Assembly: GCF_008033385.1 (NCBI RefSeq)
Contig: NZ_VOGY01000002.1
Span: 248,001-312,000, forward strand
Length of the DNA stretch: 64,000 nucleotides
Direction of reading: 5' to 3'
From: Algibacter pacificus
GTDB lineage: Bacteria > Bacteroidota > Bacteroidia > Flavobacteriales > Flavobacteriaceae
Below, piece after piece: positions 1 through 7,811 of this stretch; position 1 is the stretch's first letter, and every line of letters begins with the position of its first letter. Position numbers and translations under genes: made by a program. The notes under the pieces are model-generated. The model had not been told where the DNA came from. It saw nothing but the letters and a program-made list of their open reading frames with translations, and did no database searches.

Positions 1-413
1 ATAATTCTTTTTTCTGAAATTGAGACAGTATCAACTGTATTAAAAGAAATAATTTTAAATAGTAATTGTTTTAAAAAAGGGGAAATGCCAAATGAAAAAG
101 TAGTTTTTGGCAATCCATCTGTAAAAGAAGGATCTATGAAGACACTATATAATTTGACATTTTTTTGAAAAGAAACTTGATGTTCTACTCCTCCTGGAAT
201 CCAAAGTCCTTGTAATGGATTCACTACCCAAATTTGGTTATTAACTACTACTTTCATTACACCAGTAGTAGCATAAAGAAGTTGTGCTCTTGGATGTGAA
301 TGTGATATACAAATAGAATTGGTTACCATCTCCGAATATCCTATTACTGGCAAATCTGAATTAATTTGGAATCCAAAATCAACTAATCGATATGTCTGAT
401 ACTCGCTATTCAT
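1..413 (-). CDS. AraC-family regulator, N-terminal part (copy A, runs off window)
   Basis: This is the 5' part of an AraC-type regulator reading leftwards out of the window. The start codon is at 411-413. The sequence is nearly identical to bases 4062-4474, the 5' part of the intact AraC gene at 3680-4474, so only the N-terminal cupin-like sensor half is visible here. A fixed offset of 4061 relates the two copies up to about base 505, including the upstream promoter region. Whether the C-terminal HTH half survives outside the window cannot be seen. It is divergently oriented to the HD-domain gene, whereas copy B is divergent to an MFS exporter. Confidence 0.75.
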   Translation of the reverse strand, partial: MNSEYQTYRLVDFGFQINSDLPVIGYSEMVTNSICISHSHPRAQLLYATTGVMKVVVNNQIWVVNPLQGLWIPGGVEHQVSFQKNVKLYSVFIDPSFTDGLPKTTFSFGISPFLKQLLFKIISFNTVDTVSISEKRI

Positions 414-529
414 TGTCCAAATATACCAATTCAGGTAGTATATTTATTAGAATCTTTGTGAAAAATAATTCAGCTATTATTTTAAAAAAAATAAACATAA
501 AACAACAATATAAAAAAAACGAAATCTAA

Positions 530-1120
530 ATGAAAACCGAAAATTTATTAAAGCAAATTGATTTTATAAAAGAAATTGATAAAATAAAATATATTCAAAG
601 ACGGACAAAATTATTTAATAGCGACAGACGCGAAAATGATGCAGAACATAGTTGGCATTTAGCGATGATGACAATTGTTTTAAGCGAACATTCAGATTGT
701 GAAATTGACTTATTGAAAGTAATAAAAATGGTCTTAATTCACGACATTGTTGAAATTGATGCTGGCGATACTTTTTTGTACGACCAAAATAAAAATCACG
801 ATAACACCATAGAAGAAATGAAATGTGCGGAACGCATTTTTGGAATGTTACCAAAAAAACAAGCAGAGGAATTTATCCAAATTTGGACTGAATTTGAAGA
901 TGGTAATTCTAACGAGGCGAAATTCGCAAAATCAATGGACAGACTTGAACCTTTATTACAGAACACTTCAAACGATGGAGGAACGTGGAAAGAATTTGGA
1001 GTGAAATATCAAACTGTGTATGAAAAGAAAAAAGTAATTGAAAATGGCTCGAAAAAGTTATGGAACTATGCCGAAAAACTAATCGATGAAAGTGTTGAAA
1101 AAGGCATATTAGAGAAATAA
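530..1120 (+). CDS. HD-domain hydrolase (YfbR/HDDC2-like 5'-deoxynucleotidase)
   Basis: A 196-residue protein with the metal-binding HD signature: His40 in AEHSWH, the His71-Asp72 pair in LIHDIVEIDAGD and a later Asp in KSMDRLE. This pattern and length match the YfbR/HDDC2 HD hydrolases, which dephosphorylate deoxynucleoside 5'-monophosphates in the cytosol; the substrate here is inferred from family only. The gene sits between the AraC promoter region and a 5'-truncated MFS fragment, exactly where the duplicate locus at 4574 carries the MFS start. It was therefore inserted together with the palindrome that follows its stop codon, at about 506-1252. Confidence 0.8.
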   Translation: MKTENLLKQIDFIKEIDKIKYIQRRTKLFNSDRRENDAEHSWHLAMMTIVLSEHSDCEIDLLKVIKMVLIHDIVEIDAGDTFLYDQNKNHDNTIEEMKCAERIFGMLPKKQAEEFIQIWTEFEDGNSNEAKFAKSMDRLEPLLQNTSNDGGTWKEFGVKYQTVYEKKKVIENGSKKLWNYAEKLIDESVEKGILEK

Positions 1121-1123
1121 TAC

Positions 1124-1250
1124 TGTTGCCAACAACGTATAAAATTAATTGCTTGCTTCTAGCCTACTTACGAAAGTCCTCGCGGACTTTCTATCTGTGA
1201 TTTATTTGCTAAATTTAGTACTTAAACCACGCAACTAATCTTATACAAAA
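1124..1250 (+). repeat. attC-like imperfect palindrome after the HD gene
   Basis: Directly after the HD stop codon lies TGTTGCCAACAACGTATA, followed by an outer inverted repeat with arms 1137-1158 and 1225-1246 (18 of 22 positions pair). A central perfect 8-bp stem, GAAAGTCC/GGACTTTC, lies at 1172-1179 and 1184-1191. The layout (terminal GCCAAC box, GTATA box, long central palindrome) resembles integron attC sites. The distal end stops at about 1250, where sequence homologous to the MFS gene begins. Function as a recombination site is inferred; a terminator role is also possible. Confidence 0.5.
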
Positions 1251-1252
1251 CC

Positions 1253-1615
1253 GATAAATTCGGAAGAAAATATGTTATTTGGATTTCTATCTTAGGTGCG
1301 GCTCCTTTTACACTTTTACTACCCTATGTGTCGTTATTTTTGGTTGGAATTTTATCCATTGTAATAGGATTGATTATCTCCTCTGCTTTTTCAGCAATTT
1401 TAGTTTATGCAACTGAATTACTTCCAGGAAAAGTAGACCTAGTCGCAGGACTGTTCTTTGGATTTGCTTTTGGAATGGGTGGTTTGGGTTCTGCTATTTT
1501 AGGAAAACTTGCTGATGAAACTAGTATTGTATATATATTTAAAGTTTGTGCCTTTTTACCATTAATTGGGATTCTAACAAGCTTTTTACCCAATATAGAA
1601 AGCAAAAAAGCATAG
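1253..1615 (+). pseudogene. Fsr-type MFS transporter, 3' fragment (copy A)
   Basis: This fragment matches bases 5420-5782 of the intact MFS gene at 4574-5782 almost base for base. It contains only the last third of the protein, starting at the GDKFGRK loop. The first 280 or so codons are absent, replaced by the HD gene and its palindrome. An in-frame ATG at 1328 could give 95 residues, but that would be four helices without the substrate path, so I treat it as a remnant. Confidence 0.85.
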
Positions 1616-1671
1616 TTTGATTAACGCAAATTTTATTTTGAAATATAACACGAAAATGATTTAGAAGAAAG

Positions 1672-2922
1672 ATGAAACATATAGCTATATATTGCTCCAA
1701 TACAATTGATAAAAAACAACTAATACAACATATTGAAAAAAATTTTCTTTCCCCATTCATTTGTAAACTTACTGAATTACAAGGAGAAGTTTATTCATCA
1801 ATTACAATTGATAAGTTTATTAATGAAGCATATAAACACGATAAGATTTTTATTTCAACTGATTCAGATACAACTTTTGAAGAAATGTCGAGCGGTCAAC
1901 AACGCATAGCATTGGCAAAATTTATTTTTAAGCAAAACCCTGACTATGTTATTATAGATGATATTTGTAGTAATGTTGATAAACAAACACTTTCAATGGT
2001 ATATAAATTGTTTGAAGAATATTTAAATACTTGTTTATACATTCAAATATTTAGTAGAATAAACGATATCTTACCTTATGTATCACAGGTTATTGAAATA
2101 GATAATGTTATGGGTATTAGTAACGTATTTACTCAACATGAGTTTCTGTTAAAGCATACATTAACGGATGTTTCAAAAAAAAATGAATATACTGTTTCTC
2201 ATTTACTTTCTGAAGTCCCCTATTTTGATCCACTTGTAACAATGCAAAATGTTACAGTTGCATATAGAACAAAACCTGTTTTACATAAGGTTAAGTGGAC
2301 AATAAAAGCGGGGGAATTTTGGGAATTACGCGGTCCAATTGGTTCTGGAAAAAGCACATTACTTTCGATGATTATTGGTGATAATCCAAAAGCATATGGA
2401 CAAGACATGCATTTATTCGGTCGTAAAAAAGAGAGTGGTGAGTCGGTATGGGAAATAAAAAAACACATTGGATATTTTTATCCTAAAATGATGCAATTAT
2501 TTAATAGAGAAACTTCTATAGAAAATATGATTATTTCAGGCTTTTATGATTCAATTGGATTGTATATAAAACCTCTAGATTGGCAACGTAAGGTTGCCAA
2601 AGAATGGATGGAAAATTTAGGTATTGATTATAACAAGAAAAATTTTCATGAACTTTCCCCTGGGCAACAAAGAATTATTCTCATCATTAGAGCGATTGTT
2701 AAACAACCTCCTTTAATAATACTCGACGAACCTACAGTTGGTTTAGATGATTATAATATAAGTCTGTTTGTATCCATAATAAATGCAATTGCACAAACTA
2801 AAAAAATTGCAATAATATTTGTTTCGCATCGCAAAGAAGTTGGTTTACAAGCTGATTATTTATTTGAATTACAACCAACCGAATATGGATCAATTTCAAA
2901 AATAACTAAGCTTTTAACTTAA
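1672..2922 (+). CDS. Tandem ABC ATPase, ModF/PhrA-like, with first Walker A missing
   Basis: A 416-residue soluble protein with two ABC ATPase halves. The C-terminal half is complete: Walker A GPIGSGKST near residue 223, signature LSPGQQR, Walker B LIILDEPTVGLD and the H-loop SHR. The N-terminal half keeps a signature (MSSGQQR, near residue 72) and a Walker B-like YVIIDDICSNVD, but begins too late to hold a P-loop, so it probably cannot bind ATP normally. The layout resembles ModF/PhrA proteins, whose cellular role is poorly defined. The gene follows the MFS remnant; in copy B (5893) only its first 60 codons remain. No membrane partner is adjacent. Confidence 0.7.
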   Translation: MKHIAIYCSNTIDKKQLIQHIEKNFLSPFICKLTELQGEVYSSITIDKFINEAYKHDKIFISTDSDTTFEEMSSGQQRIALAKFIFKQNPDYVIIDDICSNVDKQTLSMVYKLFEEYLNTCLYIQIFSRINDILPYVSQVIEIDNVMGISNVFTQHEFLLKHTLTDVSKKNEYTVSHLLSEVPYFDPLVTMQNVTVAYRTKPVLHKVKWTIKAGEFWELRGPIGSGKSTLLSMIIGDNPKAYGQDMHLFGRKKESGESVWEIKKHIGYFYPKMMQLFNRETSIENMIISGFYDSIGLYIKPLDWQRKVAKEWMENLGIDYNKKNFHELSPGQQRIILIIRAIVKQPPLIILDEPTVGLDDYNISLFVSIINAIAQTKKIAIIFVSHRKEVGLQADYLFELQPTEYGSISKITKLLT

Positions 2923-3131
2923 TTGATTCAAGTTGCTAGTTAGAGTATTAAAAAAAGCAAAGATTAAGTAAATATGTTTTGCTGCCCCATAAACAAAACC
3001 GATACTTTGCAAAGACAAAATTATTTCAATTTTTTATTTAATCGATGATATTTTACAAGGAGTTGATCCTAAAGACGATATTAAATTGCAAGTTATTTAT
3101 TATGAGATTATTACTGTTGTAATTGTTTCGT
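2923..3131. other. Intergenic stretch without recognisable gene
   Basis: About 210 bases between the ABC gene and the pentapeptide remnant. I see AT-rich sequence with stops in all frames and no clear hairpin or gene fragment. A short motif (GCTGCCC, near 2981) is also found upstream of the hydrolase gene at about 11034. Confidence 0.4.
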
Positions 3132-3573
3132 CTACAAGTTTCTATGGGAGGGTATCTTAATTCTGACATTCAATTTGTTAAGCAGTATGGATTGGAGTTC
3201 TGCCTTTGCATTTTTTAAAAACTCGTAAGTCATTTTATCTGCTTTACAGTTGATAAACTTAACTCCTTTCATTTTTCTACCTTTATAAAAAGTATTGGTT
3301 AATACTGCATTTTGAAATGTTACTTTCTTGAATCTGCAATTATCAAAAGAACAGTTGTCAATATTTCCTTCAAAAACAATGTTTTCAAAATACATTTTAA
3401 TAAAAGAGGTTTGATTCCAATCAGTTTTTATCACTTCTATATTTATAAAAGTTCCTGAAATAAACTTTACCTTAGATAAATTGACATTTGAAAAATTACA
3501 GTTTTTGATGTGGTTTTGTGAAAATTCAGCCCCTTGTAACACACAATTTTGAAACTCATTATTTATCAGTTGT
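3132..3573 (-). pseudogene. 5'-truncated copy of the Xre-pentapeptide protein
   Basis: Bases from about 3199 to 3573 match 9297-9670 of the intact gene at 9257-10171 at very high identity. The HTH half and first repeats are missing: homology ends abruptly at ATTTATCAGTTG. The last codons are also replaced, so the remnant ends in a different tail (...NKLNVRIKIPSHRNL). An ORF of 136 codons is still open from 3542, so a short repeat-only protein is conceivable, but with both ends broken it is best read as a decayed duplicate. Confidence 0.75.
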
Positions 3574-3679
3574 TACAAACTCTTTGTAAAACATTTACAC
3601 TGTGAAAGAGAAATTTCGAATGTATTAATTATTTGTATAAAGGTTTTTAATTAATTAACATTTAACTATTTCACACATT

Positions 3680-4474
3680 TCAATCCTTACTTTTCAAAAT
3701 ATAATTTGATGGTGTTTTACCTAAATATTTTTTAAACATATAAATAAATGAGCTCGAGCTTTCGTAGCCTAAATCAAAGGCTATTTCTTTTACCGATTGT
3801 TGCTCACCTAATCTTTTTATTGCTTCTAAAAGTTTTAAACGAATTCTCCAATCACTAAAATTCATACCCAATTCTTTGATGAATAAACGAGATAAATTTC
3901 GACTACTCATACATGAAATTTCAGCATAGTATTCTATCGTTTGCTTACTGGCAACATCGTTAAGTAAAAGCTGTACAACATTCTTTAATCTTACATGATT
4001 TGTTGTTGGTAAAAAAGTAATACTAGGTTGTATTAAAGTAACTTCATCTAAAAAGACCATCATAATTCTTTTTTCTGAAATTGAGACAGTATCAACTGTA
4101 TTAAAAGAAATAATTTTAAATAGTAATTGTTTTAAAAAAGAGGAAATGTCAAATGAAAAAGTAGTTTTTGGTAATCCATCTGTAAAAGAAGGATCTATGA
4201 AGACACTATATAATTTGACATTTTTTTGAAAAGAAACTTGATGTTCTACTCCTCCTGGAATCCAAAGTCCTTGTAATGGATTCACTACCCAAATTTGGTT
4301 ATTAACTACTACGTTCATTACACCAGTAGTAGCATAAAGAAGTTGTGCTCTTGGATGTGAATGTGATATACAAATAGAATTGGTTACCATTTCCGAATAT
4401 CCTATTACAGGAAAATCTGAATTAATTTGGAATCCAAAATCAACTAATCGATATGTCTGATACTCGCTATTCAT
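3680..4474 (-). CDS. AraC-family transcriptional regulator (copy B, intact)
   Basis: A 264-residue regulator. Residues about 25-95 form a cupin-type sensor (HSHPRAQLLYATTGVM, WVVNPLQGLWIPGGVEH), and residues about 165-262 form the double helix-turn-helix AraC domain (ISCMSSRNLSRLF, VKEIAFDLGYESSSSFIYMFKKYLGKTPSNY). It lies divergent to the Fsr-like exporter, 99 bases apart, so it probably controls that exporter in response to its substrate. This arrangement is inferred, since no operator is identified. The first 413 bases and the promoter are duplicated at 1-505, and a 33-base piece around the start codon recurs at 6304. Confidence 0.88.
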   Translation of the reverse strand: MNSEYQTYRLVDFGFQINSDFPVIGYSEMVTNSICISHSHPRAQLLYATTGVMNVVVNNQIWVVNPLQGLWIPGGVEHQVSFQKNVKLYSVFIDPSFTDGLPKTTFSFDISSFLKQLLFKIISFNTVDTVSISEKRIMMVFLDEVTLIQPSITFLPTTNHVRLKNVVQLLLNDVASKQTIEYYAEISCMSSRNLSRLFIKELGMNFSDWRIRLKLLEAIKRLGEQQSVKEIAFDLGYESSSSFIYMFKKYLGKTPSNYILKSKD

Positions 4475-4573
4475 TGTCCAAATATACCAATTCAGGCAGT
4501 ATATTTATTAAAATCTTTGTGAAAAATAATTCAGCTATTATTTTAAAAAAAAATAAACCTAAAACAACCATTT

Positions 4574-5782
4574 ATGAAAAGCATTAATACAAATACAGAA
4601 ATAGCTCAAAAAACAATATATTCCATACTTTTTACAATTAGTTTTTCTCATTTTATAAATGACTTATTACAAGCTGTAATTCCTTCTGTTTATCCATTAT
4701 TCAAAGAAAAATTTGATCTTAATTTTACTCAAATCGGAATGATTACTTTAATTTATCAAGTCACCGCATCTATTTTACAACCGTTTGTGGGCATGTATAC
4801 TGATAAAAAATCCAAACCCTATTCCTTGATATTTGGAATGAGTTTTACCTTATCAGGATTGTTTTTTGCTTCTATTGCATCTAATTTTTATTATTTATTA
4901 GCCGCAGTGGCTTTAATAGGTATTGGTTCTTCAATTTTTCATCCTGAATCCTCAAGAGTAGCCCATTTAGCTTCTGGTGGAAAAAAGGGGTTAGCACAGT
5001 CAATTTTTCAGTTGGGAGGAAATGCTGGGAGTGCAGTTGGTCCATTATTAGCGGCTTTAATTGTAATTCCTTTTGGGCAATTACACATTATTTGGTTTTG
5101 CCTTATTGCATTAATAGGTGTTTTTGTTTTATATAAAGTAGCTATTTGGTATAGCATTCAGTTGGAATTAAAACAGCAAAATAGAATAGCTTCCGAAAAA
5201 ATATCAACGCATCATTTATCAAAAAATAGAATAATATTCTCTTTGATAATTTTACTACTTTTAATATTTTCTAAATATTTTTATTTGACCAGTATCACAA
5301 GTTATTATACATTTTTCTTAATAGAAAAATTCAATGTATCCATACAGGAATCACAAATTTATTTGTTTGCTTTTCTAGGTGCGGTAGCTGTAGGAACCTT
5401 AATAGGTGGTCCATTAGGTGATAAATTCGGAAGAAAATATGTTATTTGGATTTCTATCTTAGGTGCGGCTCCTTTTACACTTTTACTACCCTATGTGTCG
5501 TTATTTTGGGTTGGAATTTTATCCATTGTAATAGGATTGATTATCTCCTCTGCTTTTTCGGCAATATTAGTTTATGCAACTGAATTACTTCCAGGAAAAG
5601 TAGGTTTAGTAGCAGGACTGTTCTTTGGATTTGCTTTTGGAATGGGTGGTTTGGGTTCTGCTATTTTAGGAAAACTTGCTGATGAAACTAGTATTGTATA
5701 TATATTTAAAGTTTGTGCCTTTTTACCATTAATTGGGATTCTAACAAGCTTTTTACCTAATATAGAAAGTAAAAAAGTATAG
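4574..5782 (+). CDS. fsr: MFS exporter, fosmidomycin-resistance (Fsr) type
   Basis: A 402-residue inner-membrane protein with about 12 hydrophobic segments. The stretches FSHFINDLLQAVIPSVYP near the N-terminus, GIGSSIFHPESSRVAHLAS and GQSIFQLGGNAGSAVGPLL-like sequence near residues 120-165 are typical of the Fsr subfamily of the major facilitator superfamily. That subfamily exports fosmidomycin and related compounds by proton antiport. The divergent AraC gene suggests induced expression. Its last third is duplicated in copy A. The natural substrate is unknown, and the symbol is by family resemblance. Confidence 0.82.
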   Translation: MKSINTNTEIAQKTIYSILFTISFSHFINDLLQAVIPSVYPLFKEKFDLNFTQIGMITLIYQVTASILQPFVGMYTDKKSKPYSLIFGMSFTLSGLFFASIASNFYYLLAAVALIGIGSSIFHPESSRVAHLASGGKKGLAQSIFQLGGNAGSAVGPLLAALIVIPFGQLHIIWFCLIALIGVFVLYKVAIWYSIQLELKQQNRIASEKISTHHLSKNRIIFSLIILLLLIFSKYFYLTSITSYYTFFLIEKFNVSIQESQIYLFAFLGAVAVGTLIGGPLGDKFGRKYVIWISILGAAPFTLLLPYVSLFWVGILSIVIGLIISSAFSAILVYATELLPGKVGLVAGLFFGFAFGMGGLGSAILGKLADETSIVYIFKVCAFLPLIGILTSFLPNIESKKV

Positions 5783-5892
5783 TTTGATTAACGCAAATTT
5801 TATAATTGCTTGAATTAGAAATTATAAAATTTGTTTTCTTATTTAAAGTAATTTTATTTTGAAATATAACACGAAAATGATTTAGAAGAAAG

Positions 5893-6126
5893 ATGAAACA
5901 TATAGCTATATATTGCTCCAATACAATTGATAAAAAACAACTAATACAACAAATTGAAAAAAATTTTCTTTCCCCATTCATTTGTAAACTTACTGAATTA
6001 CAAGGAGAAGTTTATTCATCAATTACAATTGATAAGTTTATTAATGAAGCATATAAACACGATAAGATTTTTATTACCTCCTACCTTGCAATTATAAACA
6101 TCAATATTGAACAAAAAAACTTATAA
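5893..6126 (+). pseudogene. ABC ATPase, 5' fragment (copy B)
   Basis: The first 61 codons match the ABC gene at 1672 with one changed residue (Q for H at 20). Homology then stops at about base 6076 and the frame runs into 16 unrelated codons before a stop. All nucleotide-binding motifs are lost. The MFS-ABC spacer is 48 bases longer here than in copy A, because copy A has lost that piece or copy B gained it. Confidence 0.85.
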
Positions 6127-6244
6127 TATTGGTATTCAATTAACTAATATGAAACTAAGGAGAGACTAATTAGAACGGTTAGTGGTTATGTAAGCCTTCC
6201 CAATTTAGAACTGTTAGTAAATCCAAATATACAATTTTTCCGTT

Positions 6245-6299
6245 TTAAAATAGATTGGCTTTATTTTCATACTACTGTTTTAAAGCCAATCTATTTTAA
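6245..6299. terminator. Perfect 19-bp inverted repeat
   Basis: Arms 6245-6263 and 6281-6299 are exact reverse complements (TTAAAATAGATTGGCTTTA) around a 17-base loop. There is no clear T-run, but A/T-rich flanks could allow termination in either direction. It lies between the broken ABC fragment and the methyltransferase gene, next to a 33-base copy of the AraC start region, so it may instead mark a rearrangement end. Confidence 0.5.
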
Positions 6300-6303
6300 T
6301 ATT

Positions 6304-6336
6304 TGTCTGATACTCGCTATTCATTGTCCAAATATA
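6304..6336 (-). repeat. Third copy of the AraC start region (33 bp)
   Basis: The 33 bases here are identical to 394-426 and 4455-4487 apart from the edges. They cover the first six codons of the AraC gene and bases just upstream. No further AraC sequence follows on either side. All three copies are followed on the right by a different plus-strand gene (HD hydrolase, MFS, methyltransferase), which marks a repeated junction point. Confidence 0.75.
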
Positions 6337-6393
6337 GTAATTATGACTTAGTGATAAGTTTAGAACTTTGGAGAAAATTAAAATAATAGATTT

Positions 6394-7152
6394 ATGGACA
6401 CTAAAAAACATAATGAAAACATTGTAGAACAATTTTCAAAACAAGCAAGCGGTTATAGTGCGATAACTTCACATAGCGATGCTTTAGAAAAATTAATTTC
6501 AATAACGTCTGCTTCTAAAAAAGATAAAGTTTTAGATATTGCTTGTGGATCAGGTATTGTCTCGTGCGAATTTGCCAAACACACCAATCATGTAACAGGT
6601 ATTGATATGACTCAAGGAATGCTTGATGAAGCTAAAAAATTACAAACAAAATTTAATCTTAAAAACCTTACTTGGCAAATAGGAGATGTAGAGAATTTAC
6701 CTTATGAAGATAATAGTTTTTCAATAGTAGTTTCTAGATTTGGTTTTCATCATTTTTTAAATCCACTTAAAGTTTTGTCTGAAATGAAAAGAGTCTGTAA
6801 ACCCGATGGAGTAGTTATAGTTGTTGATGTTTCTTTACCAGACACTAAAATAAAAAAATACAATGAAATGGAGAGAAATAGAGATTGTTCTCATGTTGCT
6901 GCACTTTCATTAACTGAATTTTATCGTCTTTTTGAAAAAGTAGGTTTCAAAAATGTTAATACTGATTTTTATTCAATGAAAATTGGACTTAATGAGCAGC
7001 TTGAAGCATCTTTTCCGAGTAATCCAATAGCTTTAAAAGATATGATTGTTGCAGATGTTGGAGTAGATGATTTAGGAATAAATGTCACAGAAATTAATAG
7101 TGAGTATTTTCTACATTATCCGATTCAAATATTTTTTGCAAAAAATAATTAA
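6394..7152 (+). CDS. SAM-dependent methyltransferase (UbiE/Methyltransf_11 type)
   Basis: A 252-residue class I methyltransferase. Motif I (VLDIACGSGIVSCEF, residues about 47-61) binds S-adenosylmethionine, the acidic residue at the end of strand 2 is in VTGIDMTQGML, and the post-motif region is LPYEDNSFSIVVSRFGFHHF. The closest named families are UbiE- and Coq5-like small-molecule methyltransferases. The substrate cannot be read from the sequence. It is followed by a GNAT gene and an NmrA-like gene on the same strand with gaps of 45 and 14 bases, so the three probably share a transcript. Confidence 0.85.
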   Translation: MDTKKHNENIVEQFSKQASGYSAITSHSDALEKLISITSASKKDKVLDIACGSGIVSCEFAKHTNHVTGIDMTQGMLDEAKKLQTKFNLKNLTWQIGDVENLPYEDNSFSIVVSRFGFHHFLNPLKVLSEMKRVCKPDGVVIVVDVSLPDTKIKKYNEMERNRDCSHVAALSLTEFYRLFEKVGFKNVNTDFYSMKIGLNEQLEASFPSNPIALKDMIVADVGVDDLGINVTEINSEYFLHYPIQIFFAKNN

Positions 7153-7197
7153 GAGGTTTTTTATATATTATTACGACAAAATTATGAAAAAACAAAA

Positions 7198-7797
7198 ATG
7201 ATTGACTTTCAAAAAGACTATATTTTAGAGAACGACAAAGTGCTTTTAAGACCATTGGTTGAAAATGACTTTGATCAACTTTTACGATATTCTTTAAACG
7301 AATTGGATATTTGGGATTTCAATGCTTTTGGTGCAAACGGAGAAGATAATTTAAGGCAATACATCAAAACTGCTATTGAAAACAGAAAAAAACAAACCGA
7401 TTATGTATTTGTCGTGATAGACAAATTGCAAAATAAAATGGTAGGTAGCACCAGATTTTATTTAATAAACCAGGTCACCAAAACATTGGAATTAGGCTAC
7501 ACTTGGTATGGAAAAGATCATCAAGGAACTTACATTAACAAAAATTCAAAATATTTATTGCTCGAATTTGCTTTAGAGCAATTAGGATACGAACGCGTAG
7601 CATTTAAAGCCAATATTGCTAATAAAAGAAGCATTAATGCTATGAAAAGCATTGGTTGTGTCGAAGAAGGAGTTTTGAGGAATTTTAGTTTTGACGCAAA
7701 AGGAAACCGAATTGACCTTATCGTATTGAGTATTTTGAAGGACGAATGGATTAATAATGTGAAATCCAATCTTCAAGAAAAAATAAACAGAAAATAA
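7198..7797 (+). CDS. GNAT N-acetyltransferase (RimJ/RimL-like)
   Basis: A 199-residue acetyltransferase with the Acetyltransf_3 layout: the opening (LENDKVLLRPLVENDFDQLL), the central strand (LELGYTWYGKDHQGTYINK) and a C-terminal segment (YERVAFKANIANKRSINAMKSIGCVEEG) typical of RimJ/RimL-like enzymes that move an acetyl group from acetyl-CoA to an amine. The substrate is unknown. The start ATG (7198) overlaps the stop of a five-codon frame MKKQK that begins at 7184, an ATGA overlap that could couple translation or may be chance. Confidence 0.85.
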   Translation: MIDFQKDYILENDKVLLRPLVENDFDQLLRYSLNELDIWDFNAFGANGEDNLRQYIKTAIENRKKQTDYVFVVIDKLQNKMVGSTRFYLINQVTKTLELGYTWYGKDHQGTYINKNSKYLLLEFALEQLGYERVAFKANIANKRSINAMKSIGCVEEGVLRNFSFDAKGNRIDLIVLSILKDEWINNVKSNLQEKINRK

Positions 7798-7811
7798 ATT
7801 TTAAAAGAATT

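Noticed and set aside
615-854. Minus-strand ORF inside the HD gene
   Set aside because: It lies entirely opposite the HD gene, has no family features and its composition fits a shadow frame.
1328-1615. Functional 95-residue membrane protein
   Set aside because: It is the exact C-terminal third of the nearby MFS gene with the front part missing.
2923-3131. Hidden small gene
   Set aside because: Stops in all frames and no recognisable fragment.
5893-6126. Functional small protein from the truncated ABC copy
   Set aside because: It contains no nucleotide-binding motif and its C-terminus is unrelated to the parent, so it is a broken duplicate.
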